64,000 bases of DNA, from contig VXAU01004938.1 in the NCBI GenBank assembly GCA_013399695.1, positions 2,757,805 to 2,821,804 of the forward strand, written 5' to 3'. Origin of the DNA: Formicarius rufipectus. Taxonomy: Eukaryota; Chordata; Aves; Passeriformes; Formicariidae. The notes beneath the pieces are model-generated. The model was not told where the DNA came from and did not search any database. It saw only the letters and a list, made by a program, of their open reading frames with translations. The position numbers were made by a program, and so were the translations under genes. Positions 14,486 to 26,750 of the stretch are shown piece after piece. Within the stretch, counting starts at the first letter, position 1. Every line of letters starts with the position of its first letter.

Positions 14486-15472
14486 TCTTGTGGATGGCAT
14501 GAAAATTTATGAACTGTCAAAATACAGGGCCAGCTGTGTCTCCAGTTTTTCACTGGTTTGAAAACTACTGATAATCCTACAATAAGTTCTGTTCAGTAAA
14601 CTCAGATAGTAGGAGGTTGTTATTCTGTACGCCTCAGAATGTGCCAGTCTGAGCTTTTTTGGAAGGTGGAGAAACTCAAAATGTTTCATCCCTTCGTCCC
14701 TGCTGTTGAACCCAACACAAATGCTCCAGCACTAGGAAACTGGAGGATCATTGGGTTGGATGACTCCCCTTCTTCAGCCTGGAAACACTCAGAGACACAT
14801 CCTGCTTCAGATTGTCAAGTGAGAGTTTTGCTCCAGAGGGAAACATTTCTGAATTAAAACATACTTGTTCCCACCTGTATGAAATTATTGTGGCTTTTTG
14901 CAATTGGACCCTATTCTATCCCCCTGTGTAATTCTCTGTCAATCTCTGAGCCAAGTGAAGGGCAGAGATGGAAGATGGCCTGCTAGCAGCGGAGCTGAAG
15001 AAAATTGCCTACATAGCTGAAACCGAGTGCTCTGAGCTCTGGAGACACTGTTTCAAAACTGATGTCACAACAATGACTATCACATATCCTTGCATGTGAA
15101 GGAGTTTACTGTCATCAAGAAAGGCTGCAGAGGAGCTGCTGCAGCTGGTGAAAAGGTTCCTCTGTGCAGCCTAAGCAGCACAAGGGTCACACAATGTCAG
15201 GGACTGAGGGCTTTTCCCAGCCCTCAGCACCAAGTGAGATCAGGTTAAAAGAACTTTATATCCCATTTTTAGCCTAAATGATTTTTCTGCTTGTTTTTCT
15301 GAGTTTCTACTGAAACCCAGCAATTTTGGCTGTCCCTGCAATGCCTTCAGCCAGCCACCCTTCTACTCCTTCATCTCTGCTCCTATCTGACATACTTTTT
15401 TGCCTGTAAGATATCCAGTTCTGTTCAAGGTCCTGCAGTTATCAAGAGTTGGTATTAGAAACAAATTAATAT

Positions 15473-15514
15473 TTCCTTCCTTCCTTCCTTCCTTCCCTCC
15501 TTCCTTCCTTCCTC
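15473..15514. repeat. (TTCC)n simple repeat
   Basis: About ten near-perfect TTCC units with one C-for-T change, followed by a pyrimidine-rich tail. On + it is a polypyrimidine tract. Confidence 0.9.
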
Positions 15515-17935
15515 TTTTCTTCTCTCCTTATCTTTTCTATTTTTTTGGAGGATATTTTCCCCTCAGGTTCCTGAAGAAAACGTTATGATTACAATAGATA
15601 AATTTAAGAGGTTTTCCCTACCTAGGGACAATGGTGACATCCCCATAAATCATGGGTAACCCTAACATGCACTTCAAGAGGCTTAGTTGTCATACATAGG
15701 TAAGAGTGTTCCCATCATATTTATCTTTCACTCCACAGCTTATAGAAACCAAATTTCTGTCATCAACCATTATTAATCATCCATTTACCCTGCTGAGACA
15801 TCTAATAAAGCATCAAATACAGAATGAACACTAGAGAGAAGAAAGGAAAACGGAATCCAAATTTTCAAAAGTAAAGGGAAGAAAAAGCTCATGTAACATC
15901 TGTGCACCACATGTTCACAAATGACAGTGGGCCTGTGAATGTTTCTTCTCTCATGTATATGTCACGCAAATTTAATAGTTCATAATTTCATGAAAAACAT
16001 TATTATGCACCATGCTTAAAAGGAAGTGTGACCAGCTCTCCAGCAGCACTGCAAACTGCTCTCCACTGGGGACAAGCTGCTGCACTCCAGCATCTTGTGC
16101 TGTTTCGGTCTTTGCATCCAAAGCCCCTTCTTTGTGGCAAGACTGACATGGAGCACCCCTGAACTGCACCTTGGGAGGCTGGGCCTGAATGTCATAACCT
16201 ATGACTGTACAAGAAAATTAATGTTTTGTGCTTAGACCACCAAACAATGCTTTTGGAATGTGAGGATATGCTGAGAAACACAATGTCTCACTCAGAATAC
16301 AGCCTTTCCATCAGAAGTGCTTTTGAGAACAGGGCTTTTAGCTTGAATGGAAAAAATTCAGAAAGTGCTACACAGCATATTTTACATTTTTTTAACCCAA
16401 CATTATAATCCAGCTGTTAACCAAATATGTGTTCTTCCATTTACTAAACTGAGACAAGCCAAGGGTGTATAAAGAAATTAATGCATAACTTTTCTTTCTA
16501 GTGAAATGTATCCATCTCTGCATAAAATCTATGAGCATCATTAAATCCCAGGTCTTGGGATGATTCTGCACATCCACAAGAAAAATCCAAGTACTGTGTC
16601 TTGTAAACATTTATTCCAAGATGTGAAGGAAAGCAATGATTTAGATGCAGAGGTAGGAGTGGAAGAGTGAGGGAGAGAGAATGATGAAAAGAAATTGTAC
16701 TTTTATATTATCTCCCATTCTTAAAATAAGCTTCTTCCCCACCAAAATGATGATATCTTAAAGAAGAGATAGAGCTTATAAGTATGCAAGGGGTTTCCCC
16801 ACATACATGCAGCTAACTAGCAATAAATAAATTGGAGACTACAAGCATTCCAGGAGTACTGTGCTAAGCACACTGGCAACAGCTTGACTCCTCACAGCCT
16901 TACACTTACATTGAATTTAGTTGTAATAGGCAGCTTTAGAATCTTGTTCAAGAAAAATGCAGCTTGGAAACAGTTTCTGGATTGAGAAATTTCCATCATT
17001 TTTCTTTTTCTGTAGAAGACTGTTGTGATTTAGGAAATTATATAAAAGATGCAAGGGGCTGCAAACCCAATTTGAAGCATTTCAGATTGTTAACCCAAAT
17101 GAAGCACAAAGGCACTGTTTTCCTCTGCTTAAGTCTTCATTTAACAAAGGGCTTAAGCACAAGCTTATAGAATGATTTAAGTAGAAGTTTTGTTAAATTG
17201 GTAGGAAATATTGTTGCAGTTATCAAATCCTTGCAGGAGATTGATTTCTATGTAATCAAATTACTTTGTTAAATCACAGCCTCATATTTCTCCACTGAAG
17301 CTTTGTGACAGCTACTGAATTTTACAAAAGGCCATTAACAGCAGAGCAGGGCAGGCAGTGCCTCACTGGCATGAAGATGACTTTTCTGGCTGACTTCTCC
17401 AAAGGAGTTCTGAACCTGCCAGGGAATGTAACTGGGTATTGCATGTGATGAACTGTCAGAACAAGCAGGGCCACCTGCCGATGGACTGACTCCTCCAAAC
17501 CAAGTTAAAACAGGAGTCAGATGCTGGAACCAACTTGTTGGAAATTCTTTGTCTGCAGCTGCACAGTGGAATAATTCCAGTTGATCCAAATGCACGTGTA
17601 ATGCATTTCTGCATAAGAATTAAGAAAAACTGTAAGGCAAGAATGCCTGAGCAGGCCAAATTTCAGGTTTAAAGGTAATTGTAACTCTCAGAACAAATAA
17701 TAACATTTTTTATTTACCTTTTTATTTTTCAAGGTTGGAAAATATGGTGGCCATAATGAACAAAGTGAGGTTGTAGCATTTCTGTTTCCCCATCAGGATC
17801 AGTTTTCACCTCTCTCTCTCTCCACTGTACTGCAGACATTTGAGCTGGGATGCTGCTGCCTTGCAGACCTGCTGTCTCCTCACCCTTCAAAGGCTCAGTT
17901 CTGGGTAGATGTCCTGTCAGTGTGCAAAAATAAAC

Positions 17936-17953
17936 TTTTTTTTTTTTTTTTTT
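17936..17953. repeat. T18 homopolymer
   Basis: A run of 18 T on the + strand. It could be the reverse of an old poly(A) tail, but no retrocopy body is recognisable beside it. Confidence 0.85.
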
Positions 17954-18199
17954 AATTCCGGGGAGAATGAAGGGTGGAGATCAGCTCTGCAGTGAGCATA
18001 AAGAACTTCTGACTCATACCTAATTTGGTCTTACCTAAAGCTTATTGATCTTAGGAGAATCCCATGCATAGGGTGCCAGAAGACCTATAGGATGGGAACT
18101 GTGTGTTCAGAAAAAGGATTTAAAATAGGAAACAGAAGCTCACTGATATGAGTGCACTGGAGATAAAACGGGGTAGGAAAGCATACACATTCCTGGATG

Positions 18200-19070
18200 T
18201 GGCTTTGTTCTCAGGTGAACTCCAGGTATGAGAAGGAGGTCTATAGGCTGAGACTGACTGCAGCCCAGACAATTCCTCCTGCTGCTGGGCAAACCAGCCC
18301 TCTTGTCAGCACCGTGAGAAATTTATGGCCAGAATGGATTTACCACAATGGGGAAAACCTGCAGCAACTCAGTCGTTCTGATTTTGCTTGTGGGGGATGT
18401 AAGATACCAGATTGGTTGTTATGGGGTCAGAACCACCTGGTGGGGGGTGCATGCGTGTGTGTGGAGGGGGAAGGGATGGGCCAAACCTCACGGAGGTGGG
18501 GTGGTGTCGTGTCCCTCATGGCAGCCCCTGGAGCCCACATGGGGAAGCGCTGGAGCAGCTGTCAGTCGCAAACAGCCTGGGAAGACTGTAACAGTCCACA
18601 CCTCCTGGAGACCCTGAGCCTGCTCAGATTGGCAGGAACAGTGAGAACACTGCCCTCGTCCTGGCCTGGAGCCCCAGACTGGCTGAGGGGTCAGAGGCCA
18701 CCTTGGGGCTTTGGGCACAGAGACCAGAGCAGAAAAAACCAGAGGCACATGTTTGGCACATGTTGTGGCCCGCCCTTCTGGGTCTGTGAGAGGTGGTCTG
18801 CCACAAGGTTCCAGTGGTAGCTGTATGATCTGTCTCTCCCTCTTTCTCTCTTGTTGCTCCCTCTACTTCTCTTTCTTTGCTCTTTTCTGGGTGCTCTGAG
18901 TGGCTTGGAGCTGGAGGGGTTGGACCATAACTTAGGTATCGTGGATCAATATGTTCTGAGTTGTTATTGTGGTGGAATATTTTGTCGAGCTTGTGTAGTG
19001 TCCTTTTTGAACCTTTGCCAAGTTCCTTTGTTTTCTCCCCTAAATAAAGAAACCTTTTGAGAACAAGTCC
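18200..19070 (+). mobile_element. Possible degraded LTR-like element
   Basis: This region is more GC-rich than its flanks. It ends in a pyrimidine-rich stretch (18830-18890), then a T/G-rich region, and AATAAA near 19042-19047 just before 'GAAACCTTTTGAGAACA'. This order resembles the U3-R-U5 end of retroviral LTRs. A 207-codon open frame at 18197-18820 shows no domain I recognise and overlaps open frames on the minus strand. I searched by eye for a TG...CA boundary with a flanking duplication and found none. It could equally be the last exon of a transcript or ordinary GC-rich DNA. Confidence 0.25.
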
Positions 19071-19432
19071 ATGGCTTACTCTCTTCATGCTGTCTTGAGG
19101 TATTAAAGAACCCTATATATGTATTTCAAAGTAAAACTCCTGGCTGAGCCTGTGAGCCTGCATCTCTCAGGGCTGGAGTGTCCCAGGGAACTGCAGCAAT
19201 GCATCTTGCATGGATAACATGGTTGAAAGTACTTTACATGGAATATCCTGAGCAGAGCCTGTGTGAAGCATGTACTCACTGAAACAGTGTGAGCTGCCTG
19301 TAAATGGAGTTCTGAGTGTCCTTTCAAATATTGCCTGCACTCTAACGCCACAGAAATTCATACTTATTGCTGCTGATGTGTCACAAGGTGGCTTTGACTC
19401 TAAACGATTTTCAATTGCTTTGTGTCCTGCAG

Positions 19433-19547
19433 CTGCAGCTCCAGCTCCAGCCAGGAGAACATGCTGACTCCTGGGATGTCCTGTGATGGGAAGGCTCTGC
19501 GGGAGACTGAGATTGCAGATGTCATCACAAGTGGTCAAATCAAAAAG
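19433..19547 (+). other. Candidate spliced exon A (unknown transcript)
   Basis: A pyrimidine-containing tract ending TTTGTGTCCTGCAG precedes the segment, and AAAAAG|GTGAGAG follows it. Between them one frame is open and the other two contain stops. That frame encodes a Ser-rich start followed by 'ALRETEIADVITSGQIKK'. The segment is more GC-rich than its surroundings. A second AG at 19437-19438 could give a start six bases later. I do not recognise the peptide. It ends on a codon boundary, which matches candidate exon B. It may be coding, part of a long non-coding RNA, or chance. Confidence 0.3.
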
Positions 19548-21250
19548 GTGAGAGAAGCATTTACTCCATTCCTTGGAAGGATAAAATGTTTCTTTGTAGC
19601 CATGGAAATGAAGTGAGGATCAGATTAATACCTGAACACTTGTATCCTAAGCTAAAATGCACAAGGAAATCAATGTTTCATCGCACCTCTATAAGATGAG
19701 ACAGGGAGATGAGTGATTTGCACTGAGGTCTTGGTACCGGGAGGAATCCAAAGATCCACTGAATTAAAGTCAGAGCTTTAACTTTTTAGCAGTGGAAAGC
19801 AGGATTTTGGCATTTTGGAATGGAATTCTGTCATTGTACCCCAAACAGGTTAAAAGAGTTTCTCAGGGGAAAAAAAAAATAAAAAAAAATTTAAAAAAAT
19901 CTATGTATCTGTTCCTGTATGTCTCAGAAGCCCCAGAAATTCCAGATTATAAGATTTAGGGAAAAAGGTTGTATGAAATTGAAATATCTCCCTCAGTTTT
20001 ATGTTACAATATTTTTCATTTTGATGTATTCTATTATTTTATACAGTTTTGCAGGGAGTAAAAGTGAATAATATCACTTTACTGCATTTCATGTTTCCAA
20101 GTAACTAAAAAAGGAAAAGTGGATGTTTCTGTCTCCTAACTCTGGGGCTAACAATTAAACTTATTTCCTGATTGCTCCCTATACAAGTGAGTAAAATTTC
20201 TTCACAGAAATGTTTTTTTAATTAACAAGTTGTTTTGGGTTATACTGAAATACTTCCTTCAAATTTTATTTTGAGGAAAATTATATTGAAGGTATTGTAA
20301 TATAAGTTATTCACAAATTTCTTGCACAGTATTATATTAATTTTATTTAGGTATAGTAATGGTAATATGTATTATGTACATTCAATATCCATATGTTCAG
20401 CTGCCTCAAGGTCTTTTGGCTTTGGAAGGAAATAAAACATGTTTCAGTGAAAATTTATGTGTACCTAATGATGATACCTTCAAGGATTCTGAAAATATAA
20501 AGTAACTTCTGTTTTTAATAAGGCATAGTAAAATAATGTAAAATAAAATACCAAATAGAACATCACAAAATACTACCCTGAAACCCTCTAAATGACAGCT
20601 TTCTAGCATGAAAGCAACTGAATTGGAAATACATGTTTTGTGGATTTTTTGTCCAATTTTGTTTTTCCCAGATGTGCCAGCATTTAGTTTTGTGTGAGTC
20701 TTGGCAGAAAAAATTAATTTCTGAAATTTTTAATAGAAATTGGGGGGAAAAAAAAAAGAGCTTTTTCCTCAGTCTCATTAGGTAGTTTAGAAAAAGTTAT
20801 TTGACTCTTGTGAATTAAGTGCTTGATCATCCCATCAAAGCAACTGCAGTACCACCAAATTTGACAGTGCTGTATGTTGAGTGAGGATTTGGGTTTTAGG
20901 AAAATCCCTAGAAGGGGATGGGGTGCTGAGACAAGTGCGTTTTCCCAGACCACAAAACCTTTACTTGCCAAAGGTAAAACACCTGAAGATAATAAAAGTC
21001 AAGGTTTTGAAGACATCTTGTCTAGGACTTATCTGACTTTAATGTTCATCTCACATTTTTTATTTACTTTTTTTAGATTTTCCATTGATTTTAACAAAAT
21101 AAAGTTTAAAACATATAAACACATCTACCTATCAGTTGCAGCAGTGTCCTAATTAATATAACTAATGTTTTTGAGAGCTTTCTGTGATTGGAGTGTGTGA
21201 AGAAGGCTCAAGAGGATTGACAGAGGTGCCTGAAGTCTTGAATCTTGCAG

Positions 21251-21313
21251 TTCAGTGAACACATGTTAAAAGCAGTAGTGGAGGAGGATCAAACTGATTC
21301 ATACACCAATCAG
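21251..21313 (+). other. Candidate spliced exon B (unknown transcript)
   Basis: The segment is preceded by CTTGAATCTTGCAG and followed by CAG|GTGTGTG. It is 63 bp, a multiple of three, and open on a codon boundary at both ends. The peptide begins FSEHMLKAVVEEDQ. The acceptor tract is only moderate and the donor is weaker than consensus. The phase fits candidates A and C. No known family is recognised. Confidence 0.22.
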
Positions 21314-23354
21314 GTGTGTGTTTTAAACGTGTGTGTCAGCACTGGCAGGGGGTGCTTTGGGAGCAGGATTGTGGAAGGTGCAGAGCAGCTGCTGAGGCAA
21401 TTCAAAGGCTGCAGCTGTCAGGTTTTAGCTGGTGCCTTTTGCTGGGGGCACCTCCCATGCTTCCCCTCCCAGCACCGCAGTCAAAGGAGATGAGCTTCCT
21501 CATCTGCATTCTGGGTGCAAGTACAGGCTGAAAGTGGGAGGAGGGTTTTGCTGGGACGACAGAAAGCTGTGCAGATAAAGTCTATTCTTGCATCTAATTC
21601 TGTTCTGCAAAGTAACAGTGGTGAAGGGTGGTAACTGAAGAAAAAAAAAATAGAAGCCAAACGAATGGAAACAGTGAGAGTGATAGGTATACTCAATTTT
21701 ATACAAGAACAGTTGTTATCAAGTTATCACAGGATAGTTTTGCCTTGTGAAAGTGCTTTTTATATCAACTGTCTTTGTTTTGTCTTTCAGATCAAGATGA
21801 TGTAGGTTGTTACCTTTACAGAATTGAGAACAAGGATGAAAATGTGGGTAAAATGATAAAAAAATCAAGAAGGGGAGTGATGAAAGGCTGTTTACCTTTA
21901 CCTTGAAGGCACAGGCATGCACTTCAGAGGAGTGAAAGGAATCCCTTGGAGAAAGCAGGATGGCAAGAAACGCTCTTGGACCTCTGATGTTCAGATCACA
22001 CATCCCTCAAAAGGTCGGGAATTCTGCAGGAGAATACTTTCTTCCATTAATTTTTGCAGCAAATAAAGTAGTTGAAGAACATGGAAATACTTAGTAGAAG
22101 ACACATGGCTATGATGCCAGGTACAGATAGCAAGATGTAAATTTGTTATGACTTTCTTCTTACATTTTAGATTTGCCCTGAGGATTAGTTATCTAGGGAA
22201 CTGAAAATAGGTGTAATAGAAAGAAAAGCATGAAGAAGCCACACCCAGAGTAAGATTTTTTTTCTCATTAATATTTCTAGTTGGATCCTCAAATCCTTGT
22301 TCCAGACTTTGACTCTATGGCAAATAACTACATCAGGGAAGAAAGATGTATGTGTCTATAATGCACAGACAAACCTGTGCATAGCTGATGCATAAAAGGA
22401 TTTTGAGGTCTACTAAATCAGTTGAGTTTTATTGCAATATGTTTTTGTGGTTCATTTGTTCAGGAAGAGAGCATGTATTTAATATGAAGACAATACATCT
22501 AGGAAAATAATGATTTTATTAGTTAAGAAAGCAAGGAAGTTAGGTAATGCCCTAGTATTCCTTTAATCTGCTTATTGAATTCTAGTGTAATACATCTTCC
22601 TTCTTTAACAAAGCTTCTAAATGAATGAAAGTCCCAGTAAATTACTGAGGCCCTTTCTTATAAAGGTTACGTCACCCAACAAAGACTAAAAAACTTATAT
22701 GTGACTCCAGTGGACAAGGAAATTCTAAATTTCAAGTATGAAATAACTACTCTCATTCATGAAAATGGTACCATAAATTGATGTTTTTCCCTCTTAAGAC
22801 AAAAACTAATTTAAACCAAATTTATAGCACTTCTTCTGTAGAAAATTTTCTGTCAAGAAAAAGGCTGAGTTAACTGAATAAATCAAATACCCATGCCCCT
22901 TAATATACAATACATTAATGAAAGATATCTTCATATTGATCTGCTGCCAAACAGTCATGGTGTCTTATTTATTTTTGTCTAAAGTGTAAGTTTTTAAGCC
23001 ATCAACTGATATCATTTTTCTTTATTGCAGGTTTAGATTGGACTGTGCTCACTAAGTGTGGACATTAAATATTTAGTTTGAATACACTGGAAAGAGCTTT
23101 AAAAGCCTTCCAGATATCCCAGCTTTCAAAAATTCCCATCTCTCATTAAGGATGTGCTAAAGCACAGTTTTAATTAATAGCCCTCAGTGAATTTTTTTAA
23201 TGTCAAGATTTTAAGAGAAAAATGATTTAGTAGAAACTATGAAGAAGCTTTTCAGTAATTTATTTTTTTTTTACATTTAATATTTAATATAAACGTGATG
23301 TTGAACAGCAGTTCTGTCCCATACTGCCTGTATGCCTGCTTCCTGTTGCTGCAG

Positions 23355-23396
23355 GACAGCTACCAGACACCAAACTGTGGAACCTGTTTAGAAGAG
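23355..23396 (+). other. Candidate spliced exon C (unknown transcript)
   Basis: This 42-bp segment has the best splice signals of the group: CTGCTTCCTGTTGCTGCAG before it and AGAAGAG|GTGAGTT after it. Read in the phase left by A and B it gives DSYQTPNCGTCLEE without a stop. A second frame is also open, so length alone proves nothing. It is directly followed by a GC-rich patch to about 23760. Confidence 0.25.
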
Positions 23397-26300
23397 GTGA
23401 GTTCATTCCCATGGTTTCATTAGTCCCTCAAAAGATATTTGAAGAGGCTTTCCGTCAATTGCACAAATGGAGGCAGGTGTCCTGACATCTTTCATGTGGC
23501 CAGAGAAATGATCCAGAGATTTTCCAGTGCAGGGATTCATGGCAGAGGCAGAGATTTGAGACTTGCCAGCCTGGCTCCTGGGCTTGGGTCCAGTGGCAGG
23601 TGTTCCTTGCAGCGGTGCCGCGTGGTGGCACATCCGTGTCACTCGAAGCACGCCTGTGCGCGGAGGAGGACTGTGGGAGGAAACACCTGCTCAGCCATTT
23701 GAGCTGAGTTTCATGCCAAGCCACGTGGAGCTGTCAGTGGCTTTGCAATGCATTTGGTCGATGCTGCATATTGCTGCTGTCTAGGCTGGATTTAATTTTG
23801 GGAGGATTGAAAGAAAGTACCTTGGGAAGGACTGTATGAGGAGAAGACACATAAACCTTTCTTCTTGACTCAACTTTGTTATTTTCACAAATATGGAACA
23901 CATTTGGTCTGGCATCTCATTGATTTGTTTACTGCTTTTGTGTCCCACATTTGTGGAGGCTTTCCAAACATAGATATTTCTCTCATCTGGTCTGGCTCTG
24001 ACTACTGCACAGAAACCCTTGGAAAGGTTGGTGGAGTACATGTCCAGGGCATTTTGGGTGGGCTTGAAAGGGAACACAGTGAACTTTTGAAATAACCTGG
24101 CCTGTACTTCCCGGCTTGCCCGTGGCTCAAGTGTAGAAATTATGAGATTTGATTGGGAAATGATGTTAGACGGTATCAGCTATAAGCCCTTACCTTGGTT
24201 GCACACAGCTCCCTCTTTATGTGATCTCCCCCTGGATGTGGAATATTACAGCACTGTTACGAATTATTCTGTCTGTGTGCTTTGGAAAGTATGCAGTATG
24301 GCTCACTTTCAAACATCACTTTTGTTATAAAAATCAGTGGCTCCTACCGTGACCTGAAACTAGTAAGGTATGATTTAAAAGAGCAAAGAATTTCACAGAT
24401 GGCTGGTTTGTTTCTTCATTGTGGTATGTATAAATAGTTCTTTGTTTCTAAAAAATATTTCCCCCTTGCATTTTAGATAAGACTATTACTAGTTTTTCAT
24501 ACAACCGTAATTCCCAGTTTAGGTGAAATGTATTTCTGTCAAATAAAACTGAAAGAAGGAAAAAACACATCCTCTCAGCTCAGCCCTTTTTCCGGCCAGA
24601 GCCCCCTCCCCTGAGTCTTCCTTGTAACTACCATTTTATCTGGTCTTGCCCTCTCCAGACATGCCGAGTTAAGTATGTACTAGCTCCACTGCCCTTACAC
24701 CTGACATGTTGGCCAGAAGGGTTGGGACATCTAAAGAGGGTATTTTTTTTCTGTGTCTTATCTGACACCTGGTGTGTAGACCCTGTTATACCGCAGTCTT
24801 TGAGAAATGGATTGACTTTGCTGAAATGCCTCTGTAATGGCCCAGAAGACGACACTTTTCCCCAGAAGCGGTTGCCTTGCATGCATCATTTTTGGCAGTA
24901 TCTGCAGAGAAACTTCTTGTAATTGATTTAATAATTTTCAAATAAAAAATTATGATAGCTGTGGACAGCTATAAATAACAGAAATGAAACACATTATTTG
25001 CACTGTGCTTTCACATGCACTTGTTTAGCTCTTTCTGCTGTTAAGTTAAAACATCTGTTTCTATGGAAGTGGAGCATTCCATGCAACAAACACAGCACTG
25101 GAAGTGACCCACATATTAAATGACAACATTTGACAAATTCTAGCAGTTGATTACTGGGGAGGAGTAGACTGTGGTTATAATCAGAGAGTAAACCAAAAAA
25201 ATGTGTACCTTTATAAACCTAGAGTTTAAATGAAACATCTGTACTAAATCGTGTTTGTAGAACAGCACTGTAGCCAACTACCAGGCCATATGATAATGGG
25301 GCGATTTTAATGATCCCTATTTCCATCGCATCCTCCAAATCAGATCCAGACTGTGCCCACTGGCATGAATTCTGCTGGAAACCAATTGGGACAGTGTCAG
25401 GCTACAGTGAATATTTTAAGTTTAGATATGGATACCCATAAAATTTAGTGATTCCAAAGCCTTATGCAGATTATAAGCACAGGTAGAAACTCAGGTGAAT
25501 ATTAGCTGTAGCTTCGCAGGCTACAGACTTTTCCAGTCATGTTTTAACCCCTGGAAAAGGGGGATATGTTGCAGTGACTGTGGAATCTTATTTGTAAGGA
25601 AATATGAGTGTATAGTAAGAAAGTGGGTATTAGAATTGCAGCAGTGGGTCAGCTGGTGATAAACCAAGAGTGCTCAGTCTGGCACCAAACCCAGGTTTGG
25701 CAGCTCACTTAAACATAATTCTTTGGGTCTGTGAAACTGGTATGCAAAAGTCAAGTAAGTACAATTGTCTTTATGTGCTTCCAGTTGCTGTTAAGTGGAT
25801 ACAAAGCAAAAGAATACTAGTTTAGTCCATCTCTTTATGTAGATTCTTAAACTGATATTTATTAGTAGCATCTGAATATACACATTTTCTTTTTACTCCG
25901 GTATATTCCCTGAGTTAATTAAAAAACACAAACAAATGCCCAAACTTTGTATTTACATAGTCCCTACAATCTTTCAAAAACAGGAAAAAAAAAAAAAAGG
26001 CAAACTCAGCTTGCAACTAAACTGCATTTTTAATTTTGGGTGGTCTATAACGAAAAAGTTGCTGTTGTGTAAGGAAGACCTGTTCATAATGCCTTGGCCA
26101 ACATCAGTGGTGCTCAATAAAACTGAAATATTGAAAGAGTGAAATATTACTGAATTGATGAACAAGAAATAACAGCTAATTGGGACATATAAGATTCTCA
26201 TTTGGAGCAAGTGGATGAGTGCTGTTTGGCAGGAATAAAAGGACAGGCTACATTAACAGAGAAAAAAATAATATAATGAGTGGTAGTATCTAAATTTAGC

Positions 26301-26405
26301 ATTAGCAAGACATACCTAAAATACTATAATACTGCAATTATCTTATTGCTTAGACCTAATGTGGCAGGACAATATGTCCATCAGGAGTTAATGGGATTCT
26401 TATTT

Positions 26406-26750
26406 CATAGATTCATAGAATGGTTTGGGTTGAAAGGGATCTTAAAGATCACATGGTTCCAACCCCCTTGCCATGGGCAGTGACAGCTTTGACCACATGG
26501 CTCAGAGCCCCATCCAGCCCAGCATTGAATGATTCCAGGGATGGGGCATCCACAACTTTTCTGGGCAACCAATTCAAGTGCCTTACCACCCTCAGAGTAA
26601 CGAATTTCTTCCTACCACCTAATCTAAACCTACTCTCCTTCAGCTTAAAGCCATTCTCTCTTCTCCTGTCACTACATGTCCTTGTTAAAAGTCCCTCTCC
26701 AACTCTGTTGTAGGCTCCCTTTAGGTACTGGAAGGCTGCTATAAAGACAA
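26406..26750 (-). mobile_element. CR1 LINE 3' fragment
   Basis: This is a minus-strand CR1 copy whose 3' end on + reads CATAGATTCATAGAATGG. Translated on minus, an open stretch (26449-26757) carries the conserved C-terminus of CR1 ORF2, with motifs 'LKGAYNRVGEGLL', 'SDRRRENGFKLKE' and 'LRVVRHLNWLPR'. Keeping this open across ~100 codons suggests a fairly young or mildly diverged insertion. It is 5'-truncated upstream of the 'AAFQYLKGAY' motif, so the reverse transcriptase core is missing. Confidence 0.93.

Larger units (their letters stand above)
14486..18190. other. Intergenic interval, no gene recognised
   Basis: This stretch contains the TTCC repeat at 15473-15514 and the T-run at 17936-17953, listed separately. 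A 43-codon open frame at 14968-15099 (+) has an acceptable start context but no recognisable match. Nothing else stands out. Confidence 0.5.
19548..26405. other. Intergenic or possible intronic interval
   Basis: AT-rich sequence apart from a GC-richer patch at about 23400-23760. It contains A-rich runs near 19869-19900 and 20744-20758 and candidate exons B and C. If those exons are real, most of this stretch is intron. I recognised no transposon here. Confidence 0.4.

Noticed and set aside
14968..15099. 43-codon + open frame with fair start context, beginning MEDGLLAAELKK
   Set aside because: Short and unsupported by splice signals or known families.
18624..19088. 154-codon minus-strand open frame
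   Set aside because: It overlaps a 207-codon + frame in a GC-richer segment and has no recognised domain.
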